Positions 36,185-46,357 of a stretch of DNA of 64,000 nucleotides are shown here, one piece after another. Below the pieces are notes generated by a model that was given only the letters and a program-made list of their open reading frames with translations, was not told where the DNA came from and did no database searches. The translations under genes and the position numbers were made by a program. Position 1 is the first letter of the stretch; every line of letters starts with the position of its first letter. This stretch comes from an uncultured bacterium. Its GTDB lineage: Bacteria; Bacillota_I; Bacilli_A; RFN20; CAG-826. The stretch is from positions 32,611-96,610 of the forward strand of contig CASFZJ010000003.1 in NCBI GenBank assembly GCA_949299165.1, written 5' to 3'.

Positions 36185-37165
36185 ATGAATATCGGATTTT
36201 TAGGTTGTTCCAAGATTGGAGCAAAAATAGTTGAAGCTTTAAAAGAAAATAAAGATGCTGTTTTATATGGATGTGCTGCTCGTAATCCAAAAAAAGCGGA
36301 AGAATACAAAGAAAAATTTGGTTTTAAAAAATCTTATAATAATTATTTGGAATTAGTACAAGATCCAAACATTGATTTAGTATACGTTTCTACACTTATT
36401 TCTAGTCATTATAACGATGTAAAACTATGTTTAGATAACAATAAACCTTGTTTAGTTGAAAAAGCATTTACGATTAATTCAAAAGAAGCAGAAGAGTTAA
36501 TTAAAATTTCTAAACAAAAGAATCTATTTCTTGGTGAAGCGATTCGGACACGCTATATGCCTTCAAGAAAAATGATAAATGAGATTATTTCAAGCGGAAT
36601 TATTGGTGATATTTATATGCTTTCTGCAAATTTATCTTATAAAATTGATGATCAAGAACGTTTAATCACTAAAAAAATGGGCGGTGGAATCATATTAGAT
36701 GTCGGAGTTTATCCAATTAACTTCGCTTTCATGATTCTTGGAACTGATTATAAAGAAGTTAAATCTAATTTAATCTATCGTAATCATGGCGTTGAAGAAA
36801 CAATGGTTATTAATTTATTTTACAAAAACGGAATCGTTGCTAACTTATATTCCTCTATGAATGGCAATTCAGATAGAAGTGGATATATCTATGGAACGAA
36901 TGGATATTTAAAAGTTGATAATATAAACAATCCTCTTGAAATTGAAATTTATGGTAAGATTGACGATACTTCAAATGCTATGGAACTTAAGAATAAAATC
37001 CATATAACAGAAGATGTTAATGGTTATGAATATCAATTTTATGAAGCTATTTTAGCTGTAAAGTCTCATGTTAACGAACCTATCTCGATGCCACACTCAG
37101 AGACTTTAAAAGTCATGAAATTGATAGATAAAATTAAAAATAGTAGTTATTTAGTTAATTATTAG
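36185..37165 (+). CDS. Gfo/Idh/MocA-family oxidoreductase
   Basis: 326 residues from ATG 36185 (MNIGFLGCSKIGAKIVEAL, the Rossmann glycine motif). YVSTLISSHYNDVKLCLDNNKPCLVEKAF contains the conserved EK(P/A) motif, and GGGIILDVGVYPINFAFMI is the family's C-terminal signature with the catalytic region. It should oxidise or reduce a sugar, inositol or related compound with NAD(P); the substrate cannot be told. The last codons and stop are made of 11-bp repeats that run into the deoC SD. Confidence 0.9.
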   Translation: MNIGFLGCSKIGAKIVEALKENKDAVLYGCAARNPKKAEEYKEKFGFKKSYNNYLELVQDPNIDLVYVSTLISSHYNDVKLCLDNNKPCLVEKAFTINSKEAEELIKISKQKNLFLGEAIRTRYMPSRKMINEIISSGIIGDIYMLSANLSYKIDDQERLITKKMGGGIILDVGVYPINFAFMILGTDYKEVKSNLIYRNHGVEETMVINLFYKNGIVANLYSSMNGNSDRSGYIYGTNGYLKVDNINNPLEIEIYGKIDDTSNAMELKNKIHITEDVNGYEYQFYEAILAVKSHVNEPISMPHSETLKVMKLIDKIKNSSYLVNY

Positions 37166-37183
37166 TAGATATTTAGGAGGTTT
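37140..37183 (+). repeat. 11-bp phased repeat array spanning the Gfo/Idh stop and deoC SD
   Basis: Four units in register: ATAGTAGTTAT, TTAGTTAATTA, TTAGTAGATAT, TTAGGAGGTTT. The Gfo/Idh TAG stop is inside the third unit and the deoC SD (AGGAGG) is inside the fourth. Confidence 0.75.
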
Positions 37184-37185
37184 TT

Positions 37186-37821
37186 ATGGAATACAATAAA
37201 TTAATTGACAACACTTTATTAAAAGCTGATGCTACAAAACAAGAAATTTTGAACCTTTGTGAAGAAAGTAAAAAGTATAATTTTAAATCAGTTTGCATTA
37301 ATCCTGATTTTATCCCTACAGCAAAGGAAGCATTAAAAGGTAGTGATGTTTTAGTTTGTACAGTTATTGGTTTCCCATTAGGAAGCATGTCAACAAAAGC
37401 CAAAGCTTTTGAGGCAAAAGATGCTGTTGAAATGGGTGCTGATGAAGTCGATATGGTTTTAAATATTAGTGCTTTAAAAGATAAAAACTATAAATATGTT
37501 TTAGATGATATCAAAGCTGTAAGAGAAGCTACAAAAGGCCATACATTGAAAGTAATCTTAGAATGTTGCTTATTAACAAAAGAAGAAATTGTTGAAGCTT
37601 GTAAAATCTGTGTTGATGCAAAAGTAGATTTTGTCAAAACAAGTACAGGATTCTCAAAGTGGGGCGCTAAAGTCGAAGATGTCAAATTAATGAGAGAAAC
37701 AGTTGGTCCTGAAATGGGTGTTAAAGCAGCAGGTGGTGTTAGAACTCATGAAGAAATGCTAGAAATGGTCGAAAATGGTGCTACTAGAATTGGAACTAGT
37801 TCAGGCGCAAAATTAATGTAA
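37186..37821 (+). CDS. deoC: Deoxyribose-phosphate aldolase
   Basis: 211 residues. The Schiff-base lysine lies in VDFVKTSTGFSKWGA, the second lysine in GVKAAGGVRTHEEM, and DEVDMVLNISALKD holds the conserved Asp. It cleaves deoxyribose-5-phosphate to acetaldehyde and glyceraldehyde-3-phosphate, feeding nucleoside salvage; cdd lies 2 kb downstream. AGGAGG SD. Length is usual. Confidence 0.97.
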   Translation: MEYNKLIDNTLLKADATKQEILNLCEESKKYNFKSVCINPDFIPTAKEALKGSDVLVCTVIGFPLGSMSTKAKAFEAKDAVEMGADEVDMVLNISALKDKNYKYVLDDIKAVREATKGHTLKVILECCLLTKEEIVEACKICVDAKVDFVKTSTGFSKWGAKVEDVKLMRETVGPEMGVKAAGGVRTHEEMLEMVENGATRIGTSSGAKLM

Positions 37822-37889
37822 TTTAGTCTTTATTTTAATTAATTTATTTGATAAACTTTATTGCACGCAAGATTGGAGGTGAAAGTGAG

Positions 37890-38063
37890 ATGTCTAAAGT
37901 TGTAGTTAGAGAAGGCGAAACTCTTGATGAAGCATTAAGAAGATTTAAAAGACAAGTCAATAAGGCTGGAACTATCCAAGAATGCAGAAAAAGAGAATGT
38001 TTCTTAAAGAAAAACCTTAAGAGAAAACTTAAGAGTGAGAACGCTAGAAAAAAATATAGATAA
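37890..38063 (+). CDS. rpsU: 30S ribosomal protein S21
   Basis: 57 residues from ATG 37890 ([23 protein letters not shown]), preceded by GGAGGTG; the upstream in-frame start is rejected. [23 protein letters not shown] is the basic C-terminus of bS21. Its apparent terminator is the module at 38069. Confidence 0.97.
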   Translation: MSKVVVREGETLDEALRRFKRQVNKAGTIQECRKRECFLKKNLKRKLKSENARKKYR

Positions 38064-38068
38064 AAATT

Positions 38069-38129
38069 AAAATTTTTTTAACAAAATTGAAATTGAACTC
38101 CTTCGTACTATATGAAAGGAGTTTTTTTT
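38069..38129 (+). promoter_or_regulatory. Terminator/promoter/SD module upstream of the C39 gene (copy 2)
   Basis: Nearly identical to 15484-15543: two substitutions over about 57 nt and one extra T. AACTCCTT/AAGGAGTT hairpin plus eight T, with TTGAAA-16-TATATG embedded so that the -10 box lies in the loop. The 3' arm supplies the SD of the next gene. Confidence 0.75.
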
Positions 38130-39326
38130 ATGAAATATTTTGTCAAACAAATTGGCGAAAAAGATTGTTCGTTCGCATGTTTAAAAATGCTTTTGGCGAT
38201 TGTCTATCATAATAAGAAGTTTTTGCTGTATCCTCAAAACGATGTTGATAGAACTTATTCACTAGAAGATATTATTAACTTTGCGGCAAGAGAAGGCGTT
38301 TCTCTTTATGGATTTCGTTTTAAGAAAAAGGAGGATATATTAAAACAAGTTGCTTTACCTGTTTTAACACCTATAAAAAGTGGAAATATGCTTCATATGG
38401 TGTTAATCAAAAAGGTTAAAAAGAATAAACTATTGATTTACGATCCTGCCAAAGAACCTTTATGGGTAGATTATGATGATTTTGAAACCGTATGGAATGG
38501 AGAATGTTTAGAAGTTACTGAAGTTAGAGGTTCATTATTTAAGGAAAAGAAAATGAATTTCGTGCCTTTTCCTTATAAAATAGTTGTACCTTTATTCCAA
38601 TTGTTAAGTTTTGGCTTTCTAATCACAGCATTATTCTTTGTTAACGATGATTATTCATTTTTTATTCCGCTATGTTTTTTGTTAGCATTTATTATTTTTG
38701 AATTCGTTTACCGAAGTTTGCTTATTAGCGAGATGAAAGCTTTTGATAAAAAGATATTACAGAATTTTGATATACGTGATGCTAATAAATTAAGAAGTAA
38801 ATACATAGAAATGAATAATTTCAAGGTTTTATTAGTAGGCAATCCAATTCAAGTAATTAATTCTTTTGTTATTTTAGGGTTTGGAATCGCTATATTAGCT
38901 ATTAATTCCTATTTAAACGTTATTAATTTAGCAATTGTGTTTGTAGTAACGATTTTAATGTATTTTATCGAAAAAAGATTTTTTCAATCGACAAAAACAA
39001 ACATAAACAGTTACGAAAATTCAGTTTTAAACATCAAAGGATACGATTATGATGATTTGAAAGACAAAATCGATGAATTACACAAGCGTACTTATAATTA
39101 CGTAAACTTTACAAATGTTCAAAAACTGATTCAAATCTTTTTAATTATTGTAATTTGTCTTATTTATTGCGCGTTTACCAATAACATTAGTTTGAACTTT
39201 TTGTTATTCCATACTTTTATGTATTATTATCTAACACAAAATATTGTGAAGTTATTAGATGTGGCATTTTCTTCTAGCGAAAAGTCATATTATCTATCTT
39301 TATATCAATATTACGCGAAAAATTAG
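38130..39326 (+). CDS. C39 peptidase with ABC-exporter-like membrane domain, no ATPase domain
   Basis: 398 residues from ATG 38130. Residues 1-135 are a C39 cysteine peptidase: KQIGEKDCSFACLKMLL with the oxyanion Gln 7 and catalytic Cys 13, and NMLHMVLIKKVKKNKLLIYDPAK with catalytic His and Asp. This family cuts double-glycine leader peptides. Residues about 155-390 form six membrane helices like the ABC exporter transmembrane domain, but the protein stops before a nucleotide-binding domain, and none follows. The shared promoter module with comEA suggests competence-linked expression; the substrate is unknown. Confidence 0.82.
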   Translation: MKYFVKQIGEKDCSFACLKMLLAIVYHNKKFLLYPQNDVDRTYSLEDIINFAAREGVSLYGFRFKKKEDILKQVALPVLTPIKSGNMLHMVLIKKVKKNKLLIYDPAKEPLWVDYDDFETVWNGECLEVTEVRGSLFKEKKMNFVPFPYKIVVPLFQLLSFGFLITALFFVNDDYSFFIPLCFLLAFIIFEFVYRSLLISEMKAFDKKILQNFDIRDANKLRSKYIEMNNFKVLLVGNPIQVINSFVILGFGIAILAINSYLNVINLAIVFVVTILMYFIEKRFFQSTKTNINSYENSVLNIKGYDYDDLKDKIDELHKRTYNYVNFTNVQKLIQIFLIIVICLIYCAFTNNISLNFLLFHTFMYYYLTQNIVKLLDVAFSSSEKSYYLSLYQYYAKN

Positions 39327-39358
39327 ATGATAATGCATTATTTTATCAAGATTCATGA

Positions 39359-39364
39359 TATAAT
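39359..39364 (+). promoter_or_regulatory. -10 box giving a leaderless ybeY transcript
   Basis: TATAAT ends 6 nt before the ybeY ATG (39371). Confidence 0.6.
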
Positions 39365-39370
39365 AAACGC

Positions 39371-39826
39371 ATGAATCTTGATATATCAATTAACAGTTTA
39401 ATCGACGTAGATACTTCGCTTTATGAAGCACTATATGAAAAATTAGCAGAGAAAACTTTTAATATTTTAAACATTAAAAATGACATAATTTTAAGTGTTA
39501 CATTTGTTGATAAAGGATACATACATGAACTCAATAAAAATTATCGAGGAATTGATAGACCAACAGATGTAATAAGTTTTGCCTTTTTAGATGATAAAAA
39601 CGAAATTATTAAAGGTGAAAATATACCTTTAGATTTAGGCGAAATATATATTTGCTATGAAGTAGCCGATGAAAATCGTAAAAATTATGGAAATTCAATA
39701 AAAAGAGAAATATGTTTCTTGTTTGTTCACGGATTGTTGCATCTATTAGGTTATGATCACATGACAAAAGAAGATGAAGAAATTATGTTTCCTCTACAAG
39801 AAAAAATATTGAAAGGAGAACTCTAA
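39371..39826 (+). CDS. ybeY: Endoribonuclease YbeY
   Basis: 151 residues. The zinc site HGLLHLLGYDH (HxxxHxxGxDH) and RGIDRPTDVISFAF are diagnostic. YbeY matures 16S rRNA and takes part in ribosome quality control. It starts the run ybeY-cdd-era-recO; phoH, the usual upstream neighbour, is missing. The stop overlaps the cdd start by one base (TAATG). Confidence 0.96.
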   Translation: MNLDISINSLIDVDTSLYEALYEKLAEKTFNILNIKNDIILSVTFVDKGYIHELNKNYRGIDRPTDVISFAFLDDKNEIIKGENIPLDLGEIYICYEVADENRKNYGNSIKREICFLFVHGLLHLLGYDHMTKEDEEIMFPLQEKILKGEL

Positions 39827-40224
39827 TGAGAAAAGAAGATTTAGTTTATCGCGCAATAGAAGCACGAGAAATGTCCTATTCACCTTATTCAAAATTTGCA
39901 GTAGGAGCAGCTCTTCTAACTAGTGATGGCGAAGTTTATTTAGGCGCAAACATTGAAAATGCAGCTTACGGATTAACAATGTGTGCTGAAAGAAATGCAA
40001 TTTTTAATGCTTATTGCCATGGAGTAACTCAAGATGATATCGAAGCTTTAGCAATCGTTGCTGATACAGATTTACCAGTTTCTCCTTGTGGAAGTTGCAG
40101 GCAAGTTTTAAGCGAGCTTTTCCCACACGACAAAGAAATATATTTAGCTAACTTAAAAGGTGATATTAAAGTAGTAAAAATCGAAGATTTATTGCCTTAT
40201 TCTTTTGATAGTGATGATTTATGA
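39826..40224 (+). CDS. cdd: Cytidine deaminase
   Basis: 132 residues. Catalytic CAERNA (zinc Cys plus Glu) and PCGSCRQVL (two zinc cysteines) define the homotetrameric three-cysteine form. YSPYSKFAVGAALL and NIENAAYGLTM are typical. It salvages cytidine and deoxycytidine. GAAAGGAG SD inside ybeY; overlaps era by four bases. Confidence 0.97.
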   Translation: MRKEDLVYRAIEAREMSYSPYSKFAVGAALLTSDGEVYLGANIENAAYGLTMCAERNAIFNAYCHGVTQDDIEALAIVADTDLPVSPCGSCRQVLSELFPHDKEIYLANLKGDIKVVKIEDLLPYSFDSDDL

Positions 40225-41084
40225 GAAGTGGATTTGTAACATTAGTCGGTAGATCAAACGTTGGTAAATCTACCATTTTAAACGCGATAATCGGCACAAA
40301 AATCTCGATTGTTACGCCAAAAAAGCAAACTACAAGAAATTCAATTCAAGGAATTTATAATGATGAAGACTCTCAAATTGTTTTCATCGATACTCCAGGA
40401 ATTCATAAACCTATTAATGAATTAGGTGAAAGAATGGACAAAGCTAGTTATTCAGCAATAAGAGATTGTGATTTAGCAGTATTGGTAGTTGACGCTGGTC
40501 GTCAATTTGGAGAAGGTGATCAATTTCTTTTTGATCACTTAAAATTTGATTGCAAATTAATCATCGCTTTCAACAAAATCGATTTAACAAATATCAATTT
40601 AATTAATTCCTTAAAAGAAAAGTACCAAAATCATTATCATCCGCTTTGTATAGTTGAAATGAGCGCTATCGAAAAGTTTGGTATCGATGATTTAATTAAA
40701 AAGATTAAAGAAAATCTCGATGAAGGCCCTCAATATTACGACTTAGAAACAATTACGAATGTTGATATTAAGTTTAGAGTACAAGAAATAATTAGAGAGA
40801 AGATCCTTTATTTGTTGCAAGAAGAAGTACCTCATTCAATCGCCGTTCAATGTACTGATATTTTAAGCGATGAAAACCCAATAGAAGTTTACGCTAAAAT
40901 TATTGTTGAGCGTGATAGCCAAAAAGGAATCGTAATTGGTGCTAAGGGAAAGATGATTAAACGTATTGGTATTGAATCAAGAAAAGATATAGAAAAATTA
41001 ATCGGAAGACATATAAATCTTAACTTAAATGTCCAAGTAGTAGAAAATTGGCGTAATTCAAGTAGATTTTTAGTAGGTTTCTAG
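40221..41084 (+). CDS. era: GTPase Era
   Basis: 287 residues. GTPase motifs G1 GRSNVGKST, G3 DTPGIHKP, G4 NKID and the C-terminal KH domain with GIVIGAKGKMIKRIG. Era binds 16S rRNA in late 30S assembly. Its final codons (SRFLVGF, stop TAG) are written in 11-bp repeats that reach the recO start codon. Confidence 0.97.
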   Translation: MRSGFVTLVGRSNVGKSTILNAIIGTKISIVTPKKQTTRNSIQGIYNDEDSQIVFIDTPGIHKPINELGERMDKASYSAIRDCDLAVLVVDAGRQFGEGDQFLFDHLKFDCKLIIAFNKIDLTNINLINSLKEKYQNHYHPLCIVEMSAIEKFGIDDLIKKIKENLDEGPQYYDLETITNVDIKFRVQEIIREKILYLLQEEVPHSIAVQCTDILSDENPIEVYAKIIVERDSQKGIVIGAKGKMIKRIGIESRKDIEKLIGRHINLNLNVQVVENWRNSSRFLVGF

Positions 41085-41091
41085 TAGTTAA
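41059..41091 (+). repeat. 11-bp phased repeat array at the era stop
   Basis: Three units in register: CAAGTAGATTT, TTAGTAGGTTT, CTAGTAGTTAA. The era stop TAG is in the third unit, and the recO ATG begins at its last base. Confidence 0.65.
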
Positions 41092-41783
41092 TGGAAAATT
41101 TCAATGGTATTATAATTGCTCAAAACCAATATAAAGATAACAATTTAATAGTAAACTTGTTAACTGAACAAGACATTATTAGTTTTGAAGCATTATCAAT
41201 TTTTAAGAAAAATAAGCAGTTTATTAACGATATTCAATTATTAAATTTTGGTGAATTTGAGCTTTATAAAGGTAAAACCAAATATTTTAAGCTTAAAAAT
41301 TGTAATATTAGAGGTTCTTTATATAAGGAAAGTTTTGAAAATAAAGAAATGCTTTTCCCTTATGAATTCATTAAAGAAATAGTATTAAAAACGCCTCCAA
41401 TTGATGATTTTTATAAATTTTATCGTTTATTATCTTTAACTGAAGAAAAAATCATTCAAAAACAAGGTGATTATTTACCTGAGTTAATTTTATTTGTGTC
41501 TTTTTATTTAAAACTATTAGGATTTTCCATAGCAAATGAAATCGATCGAATCGCTAATATGATGACTTTTCAATATTTGGGAAATGCTGAAAAAGAGCTT
41601 TTTAATAAAACTTATAAGGATTTTTGTGAAATTTTAGACAACTTGTTTAATAAAAGATATGTAATCTGTTATGAGTTTATTTTGAAAATCGATACCAGAA
41701 AGTTACTAATTGTTTTTAAAAACATAACGAAGTTCTTTGAACAAGCAAACGCAGTTAAAATAAATTCATTAGATTTGTTTTAA
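41091..41783 (+). CDS. recO: DNA repair protein RecO
   Basis: 230 residues. The N-terminal OB-fold region (FNGIIIAQNQYKDNNLIVNLLTEQDII) and the helical C-terminus fit RecO, and the place between era and glyS is the recO place in Bacilli. The zinc-finger cysteines of many RecO proteins are absent. Would load RecA with RecR. Assignment leans on gene order as well as sequence. Confidence 0.85.
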   Translation: MENFNGIIIAQNQYKDNNLIVNLLTEQDIISFEALSIFKKNKQFINDIQLLNFGEFELYKGKTKYFKLKNCNIRGSLYKESFENKEMLFPYEFIKEIVLKTPPIDDFYKFYRLLSLTEEKIIQKQGDYLPELILFVSFYLKLLGFSIANEIDRIANMMTFQYLGNAEKELFNKTYKDFCEILDNLFNKRYVICYEFILKIDTRKLLIVFKNITKFFEQANAVKINSLDLF

Positions 41784-41798
41784 TACACTCATAGTAGG

Positions 41799-41826
41799 TT
41801 GACAGGTCTAAATAAATCTTTAAAAT
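41799..41826 (+). promoter_or_regulatory. Promoter of glyS
   Basis: TTGACA (41799-41804), 16-nt spacer, TAAAAT (41821-41826), 7 nt before the first ATG (41834). Confidence 0.8.
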
Positions 41827-41833
41827 ATTTCGC

Positions 41834-43222
41834 ATGAGGGCAAACGATATGGATAATAAATTTGAAAAAGTAGTTACGCATTTACAAACAACTGGTTATG
41901 TTTTCCAAGGTTCGCAAATATATGGCGGACTTTCAAATACATGGGATTATGGCCCATTAGGAAGCGAATTAAAAAACAATTTACAACAATTATGGTGGAA
42001 AAAGTTTGTTACTGAAACATCTACAAATGTAGGAATTGATGCTGCAATTTTAATGAACCCAAAAGTTTGGGAAGCGACAGGACACGTTACAACATTTAAT
42101 GATCCATTAATTGATTGTAAAGAATGCCATGGAAGATTTAGAGCAGATGATTTAATTAAAGATCAATTCCCAGATGTCGATGTAAATGGCATGGATTTAG
42201 AACATCTTGCTGAATTCATCAAAACTCACAAAGTGAAATGTCCACAATGCGGCAAAAGTAATTTTACTGATGTTAGACAATTCAATATGATGTTTAAAAC
42301 TCATATTGGTGTAACAGACGATTCAAAAAGTGTTGTTTATTTAAGACCTGAAACTGCTCAAGGTGTTTTTGTTAATTTCAAAAACGTTCAAAGAGCAACT
42401 AGAAGAAAATTACCTTTAGGTATCGCAAATGTTGGTAAATCATTTAGAAATGAGATTACTCCAGGCAATTTTATTTTTAGAACACGTGAATTCACTCAAA
42501 TGGAATTAGAATTCTTTTGTAAACCTGGAACTGATTTAGAATGGTTCAAATATTGGAAAGATTATTCGATTAATTTTGTCGAATCATTAGGTATTAAAGC
42601 TGAAAATTTAAGATTTAGAGATCATGAACCAGAAGAATTAGCCTTCTATTCAAAAGCAACAACTGATATTGAATATAAATTCCCATTCGGTTGGGGTGAG
42701 ATTTGGGGAATTGCCGATAGAACCGATTACGATTTAAAACGTCATCAATCATATAGTGGCGAAAGTTTGGAATATTTAGACCCAGAAACAAACGAAAAAT
42801 ATGTTCCATATTGTATTGAACCAAGTTTAGGTTTAGATCGTTTGTTCTTAATGATAGTTACAGACAGTTACGATGAAGAAATTTTAGAGAATGGCGAAAC
42901 AAGAAAAATTATGCATTTAAAACCATTCTTAGCTCCATATAAAGCAAGTATTTTACCATTGAGTAAACAATTAAATGATAAAGCTAAAGAAATTTTCGAT
43001 TCATTAATTCCATTCTTACGTGTTAATTACGATACAACCGGAAGTATTGGAAAAAGATATAGAAGAAATGATGAAATCGGAACTCCATATTGTGTAACAG
43101 TCGATTTTGAAACTGAAAATGATCAATGTGTTACTGTTAGAGAAAGAGATTCAATGAAACAAGAAAGAATCAAAATAGCAGATTTAAGAAATTATTTATT
43201 AGAAAAAACATTTTATAGATGA
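41834..43222 (+). CDS. glyS: Glycyl-tRNA synthetase (single-chain, dimeric type)
   Basis: 462 residues. Class II motifs: QIYGGLSNTWDYGPLG, FRNEITPGNFIFRTREFTQMELEFF, GIADRTDYDLKRHQ and IEPSLGLDRLF. This is the eukaryote-like alpha2 enzyme, not the alpha2beta2 type. Two starts are possible: ATG 41834 (leaderless) or ATG 41849 (MDNKFEKVV), which has GAGGG 8 nt before it; the second leaves a normal N-terminus too. Four-base overlap with dnaG. Confidence 0.96.
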   Translation: MRANDMDNKFEKVVTHLQTTGYVFQGSQIYGGLSNTWDYGPLGSELKNNLQQLWWKKFVTETSTNVGIDAAILMNPKVWEATGHVTTFNDPLIDCKECHGRFRADDLIKDQFPDVDVNGMDLEHLAEFIKTHKVKCPQCGKSNFTDVRQFNMMFKTHIGVTDDSKSVVYLRPETAQGVFVNFKNVQRATRRKLPLGIANVGKSFRNEITPGNFIFRTREFTQMELEFFCKPGTDLEWFKYWKDYSINFVESLGIKAENLRFRDHEPEELAFYSKATTDIEYKFPFGWGEIWGIADRTDYDLKRHQSYSGESLEYLDPETNEKYVPYCIEPSLGLDRLFLMIVTDSYDEEILENGETRKIMHLKPFLAPYKASILPLSKQLNDKAKEIFDSLIPFLRVNYDTTGSIGKRYRRNDEIGTPYCVTVDFETENDQCVTVRERDSMKQERIKIADLRNYLLEKTFYR

Positions 43223-45078
43223 GTGGAAATTTAATAGATTTAGCAAATGATATTTTAAGAAATGCTGATATAGTTGAAGTAATTTCTCACTATATTAAAG
43301 TAGAGAAAAAAGGGAGAAATTATACTGGACTATGTCCTTTTCATGATGACAAATCTCTTGGAAATTTCTATATAAGTAAAGAAAAAGGCATTTTTAAGTG
43401 TTTTTCTTGCGATGCTGGTGGTAATGCAATCAATTTTGTTCAAAAAATTGAAAATCTTTCCTATAAAGAGGCCGTTTTAAAAACCGCCGAATTAATAGGC
43501 TACCACGATACAAGATTATTAAATTATCAAACAACAGTAAAAGTTAATCCGGAAATTAAAGCAATCCAAGATTGTTTAACCGAAATTAACAATTTTTATC
43601 AAAACAGTTTGTTTTTCACTGAAGATGGCAAGGATGCTTTACATTATTTACATAAACGCGGATTAACTGATGATGTTATTAGATTTTTTAAGATTGGTTA
43701 TGCTCAAGCAAAAGGCGAAAATATCGTTGAATATTTAAAATCTAAGAATTTTTCGATTAAAACAATTGCTGAAACAGGAATAATTCATTTAGAAACAACG
43801 CCTTATAGAGATTTAAACGCTAATCGTATTACCTTTGCAATTACTGATAGAAACAACCAAATTGTCGGCTTTAGTTGTAGAAAATTTAGAGAAGGCGACA
43901 CATCTAGCGCAAAATACGTAAATACATCTTCGACTAAATTATTTAATAAAGGAAATTTACTTTATAACTATTACAATGCTCTTAACGAAGCTAAAAAATC
44001 TGGATATGTTTATTTACTTGAAGGATTTATGGATGTTATTGCCTGCTATAGAGTAGGAATAAGAGCAGCAGTTGGTTTAATGGGAACCGCATTATCCAAA
44101 GATAATTTGCAATCACTAAGATATTTTAATTGTGAAGTGCGTCTTTGCCTTGATTTAGATGCTCCAGGGCAAATGAACATGAAAAAAATAAGCGATATTT
44201 TTGATGAATCCAATATTAAATATCGCCTGGTGAGTAATGAGGTCGATTTTCAAGAAAAGGATACTGATGAAATTTTAAAAAAATATGGTGAGGATAAACT
44301 TAAAAGTTATCTCGCTAACCTTGTAAATAAAGGCGAGTGGTTAATTAAATACTTCAAAAAATCTTTAAATTTATCAACATTAGAAGGTAAAAAACAAATC
44401 GTTAATAATTTAATACCTTATTTATCGACTTTAAAAGACGAATTAGAGATAGATTATTTTATTAATGAATTATCTTCTTTAAGTGGATATAATTACCAAA
44501 CAATTCAACAAGCTTTAAGAAGATATAACAAAAAATTGGACAAAAAAGACGAAGAAGCACTAAATGTTTTAATTAAATCCAACAAAAGTGAGGCTCAAAT
44601 TGTATTAAATAGGCTACAACTTGCTGAAAAGCAAGTTTTAAGATACATGTTGGAGAACAAGGATGTAATAGAAAAGTATGATATCAAATTAGGGTATTTT
44701 TCAACGCCCATTTATCGTGAAATAGCGAATGTTATTGAAGAATATGTGACACATATCCGAATAAACACTGATTATAACATTAAAAATTTAATGACTTATT
44801 TATCTAGTGAAGATTTTGAAGCAAAAAATAAAGACAAAATTATGGCTGAAATAACTGATATTGCAGTCGATGATTTCAAAGTGCCACCATATAGTGATGA
44901 GCAATTCGATGATTTAATTCAAACCATAAACAAAGAAAGAGTTGAAAACCAAACTCTCGATGTTTATAAAAATTCTTCTTTAAACAAAACTGAGATTGAA
45001 AAAGCAGAATATGCCAAAACCTGTCTTGCTAAACTCAAATCGTTAATTGAAGAAGAAGATAAAAAAAGGAGGAACTGA
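43219..45078 (+). CDS. dnaG: DNA primase
   Basis: 619 residues. N-terminal zinc finger ([13 protein letters not shown]...[19 protein letters not shown] ligands), the RNA polymerase domain with [11 protein letters not shown] and CLDLDAPGQ (Toprim), and a divergent C-terminal helicase-binding domain. Makes replication primers. Overlaps glyS (ATGA) and is followed by rpoD after 2 nt, the usual macromolecular-synthesis order. Confidence 0.96.
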   Translation: MSGNLIDLANDILRNADIVEVISHYIKVEKKGRNYTGLCPFHDDKSLGNFYISKEKGIFKCFSCDAGGNAINFVQKIENLSYKEAVLKTAELIGYHDTRLLNYQTTVKVNPEIKAIQDCLTEINNFYQNSLFFTEDGKDALHYLHKRGLTDDVIRFFKIGYAQAKGENIVEYLKSKNFSIKTIAETGIIHLETTPYRDLNANRITFAITDRNNQIVGFSCRKFREGDTSSAKYVNTSSTKLFNKGNLLYNYYNALNEAKKSGYVYLLEGFMDVIACYRVGIRAAVGLMGTALSKDNLQSLRYFNCEVRLCLDLDAPGQMNMKKISDIFDESNIKYRLVSNEVDFQEKDTDEILKKYGEDKLKSYLANLVNKGEWLIKYFKKSLNLSTLEGKKQIVNNLIPYLSTLKDELEIDYFINELSSLSGYNYQTIQQALRRYNKKLDKKDEEALNVLIKSNKSEAQIVLNRLQLAEKQVLRYMLENKDVIEKYDIKLGYFSTPIYREIANVIEEYVTHIRINTDYNIKNLMTYLSSEDFEAKNKDKIMAEITDIAVDDFKVPPYSDEQFDDLIQTINKERVENQTLDVYKNSSLNKTEIEKAEYAKTCLAKLKSLIEEEDKKRRN

Positions 45079-45080
45079 AT

Positions 45081-46355
45081 ATGGAAAGAAAAGTTAAAAA
45101 GTCTACTAAAGAAAGCGAAGTAAAAATCGATAATATCGAAAATAGTGTCGATGAAGTAAACATTGATGACTATAATCCAACAGACGAAAAAGAAGATTTA
45201 ATGACTTTAGATCAAATCGTTAAAAAATTTGAAGAAGCCAATAAAGATACGAAATTCATCGATCAAGACGAGTTTTTTGATGAAACTTCATATTTAGATT
45301 TAAGTGATCAAGATTATGAAAGAATTTTTGATCATTTTAAAGAATTAGGTTACGAAGTTGCTGGCAGTAAAGATGATTTAGAAAATGAAGATATGCCGGA
45401 GGATTTCGACGAAAACGATTTAGAAAATGACGATACTTTCGAGGACGATTTTGATAGTGATGAGCAACATCCTGAAAGTAATCTTGATATCAATAACTTA
45501 GACAACATCGAATCGAGCGATGTTAAAGTTAACGATAGTGTCAAACAATACTTAAAAGAAATTGGTAGAGTTCCTCTTTTAAAACCAAAAGAAGAAACGG
45601 AACTTGCTAAACGTATCGTCGCAGGAGATAAAAGAGCTAAAGATCAACTTATTAACGCTAACTTAAGATTAGTTGTTTCGATTGCAAAACACTACATTGG
45701 TAGAGGTATGCAATTCTTAGATCTTATTTCAGAAGGTAATTTAGGTCTTATTAAAGCAGTCGAAAAATTTGATTATAAAAAAGGATTTAAATTTTCAACA
45801 TATGCAACTTGGTGGATTAGACAAGCTATTACAAGAGCTATCGCTGACCAAGCTAGAACTATCAGAATTCCAGTTCATATGGTTGAAACAATTAATAAAA
45901 TTACTAGAGTTCAAAGACAACTTGTCCAAGAATTGGGAAGAGAACCAACCGCAGAAGAAATTTCTAAAAAAATGGACAATGCTTTATCTCCAGATAGAAT
46001 TAGAGAAATTACAACTTTAGCTTTAGAACCAGTTTCTCTTGAAAGTCCAATTGGCGAAGAAGATGACAGTCATCTTGGCGATTTTGTCGAAGACAAAGAA
46101 TCAATTTCACCAACTGAATATACAAGAAAATCAATGAATCGTGATGCATTATTTAATGTTATGAATGATTTAACTGATAGAGAGGAAAGAGTTTTAAGAT
46201 TAAGATATGGTTTGGATGACAATAGACCAAGAACTCTTGAAGAAGTTGGCAAAGAATTTGGTGTTACTAGAGAAAGAATTAGACAAATCGAGGCTAAAGC
46301 TATCAGAAAGTTAAGACATCCAACAAGAACTAAAAAACTTGATGATTTACATTAA
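45081..46355 (+). CDS. rpoD: Primary sigma factor (sigma-70/SigA)
   Basis: 424 residues. An acidic N-terminal extension (about 80-150, rich in Asp/Glu) precedes region 1.2 ([20 protein letters not shown]), region 2 ([45 protein letters not shown]), region 3 and region 4 ([25 protein letters not shown]). Supports the TTGaca/TATAAT boxes seen throughout the window. AAGGAGG SD. Confidence 0.97.
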   Translation: MERKVKKSTKESEVKIDNIENSVDEVNIDDYNPTDEKEDLMTLDQIVKKFEEANKDTKFIDQDEFFDETSYLDLSDQDYERIFDHFKELGYEVAGSKDDLENEDMPEDFDENDLENDDTFEDDFDSDEQHPESNLDINNLDNIESSDVKVNDSVKQYLKEIGRVPLLKPKEETELAKRIVAGDKRAKDQLINANLRLVVSIAKHYIGRGMQFLDLISEGNLGLIKAVEKFDYKKGFKFSTYATWWIRQAITRAIADQARTIRIPVHMVETINKITRVQRQLVQELGREPTAEEISKKMDNALSPDRIREITTLALEPVSLESPIGEEDDSHLGDFVEDKESISPTEYTRKSMNRDALFNVMNDLTDREERVLRLRYGLDDNRPRTLEEVGKEFGVTRERIRQIEAKAIRKLRHPTRTKKLDDLH

Positions 46356-46357
46356 TA

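Noticed and set aside
42478..42494. Possible parS (CACGTG core) in glyS
   Set aside because: Only the ACACGTGAATT core is present; it is not the 16-bp palindrome and lies within a conserved codon run.
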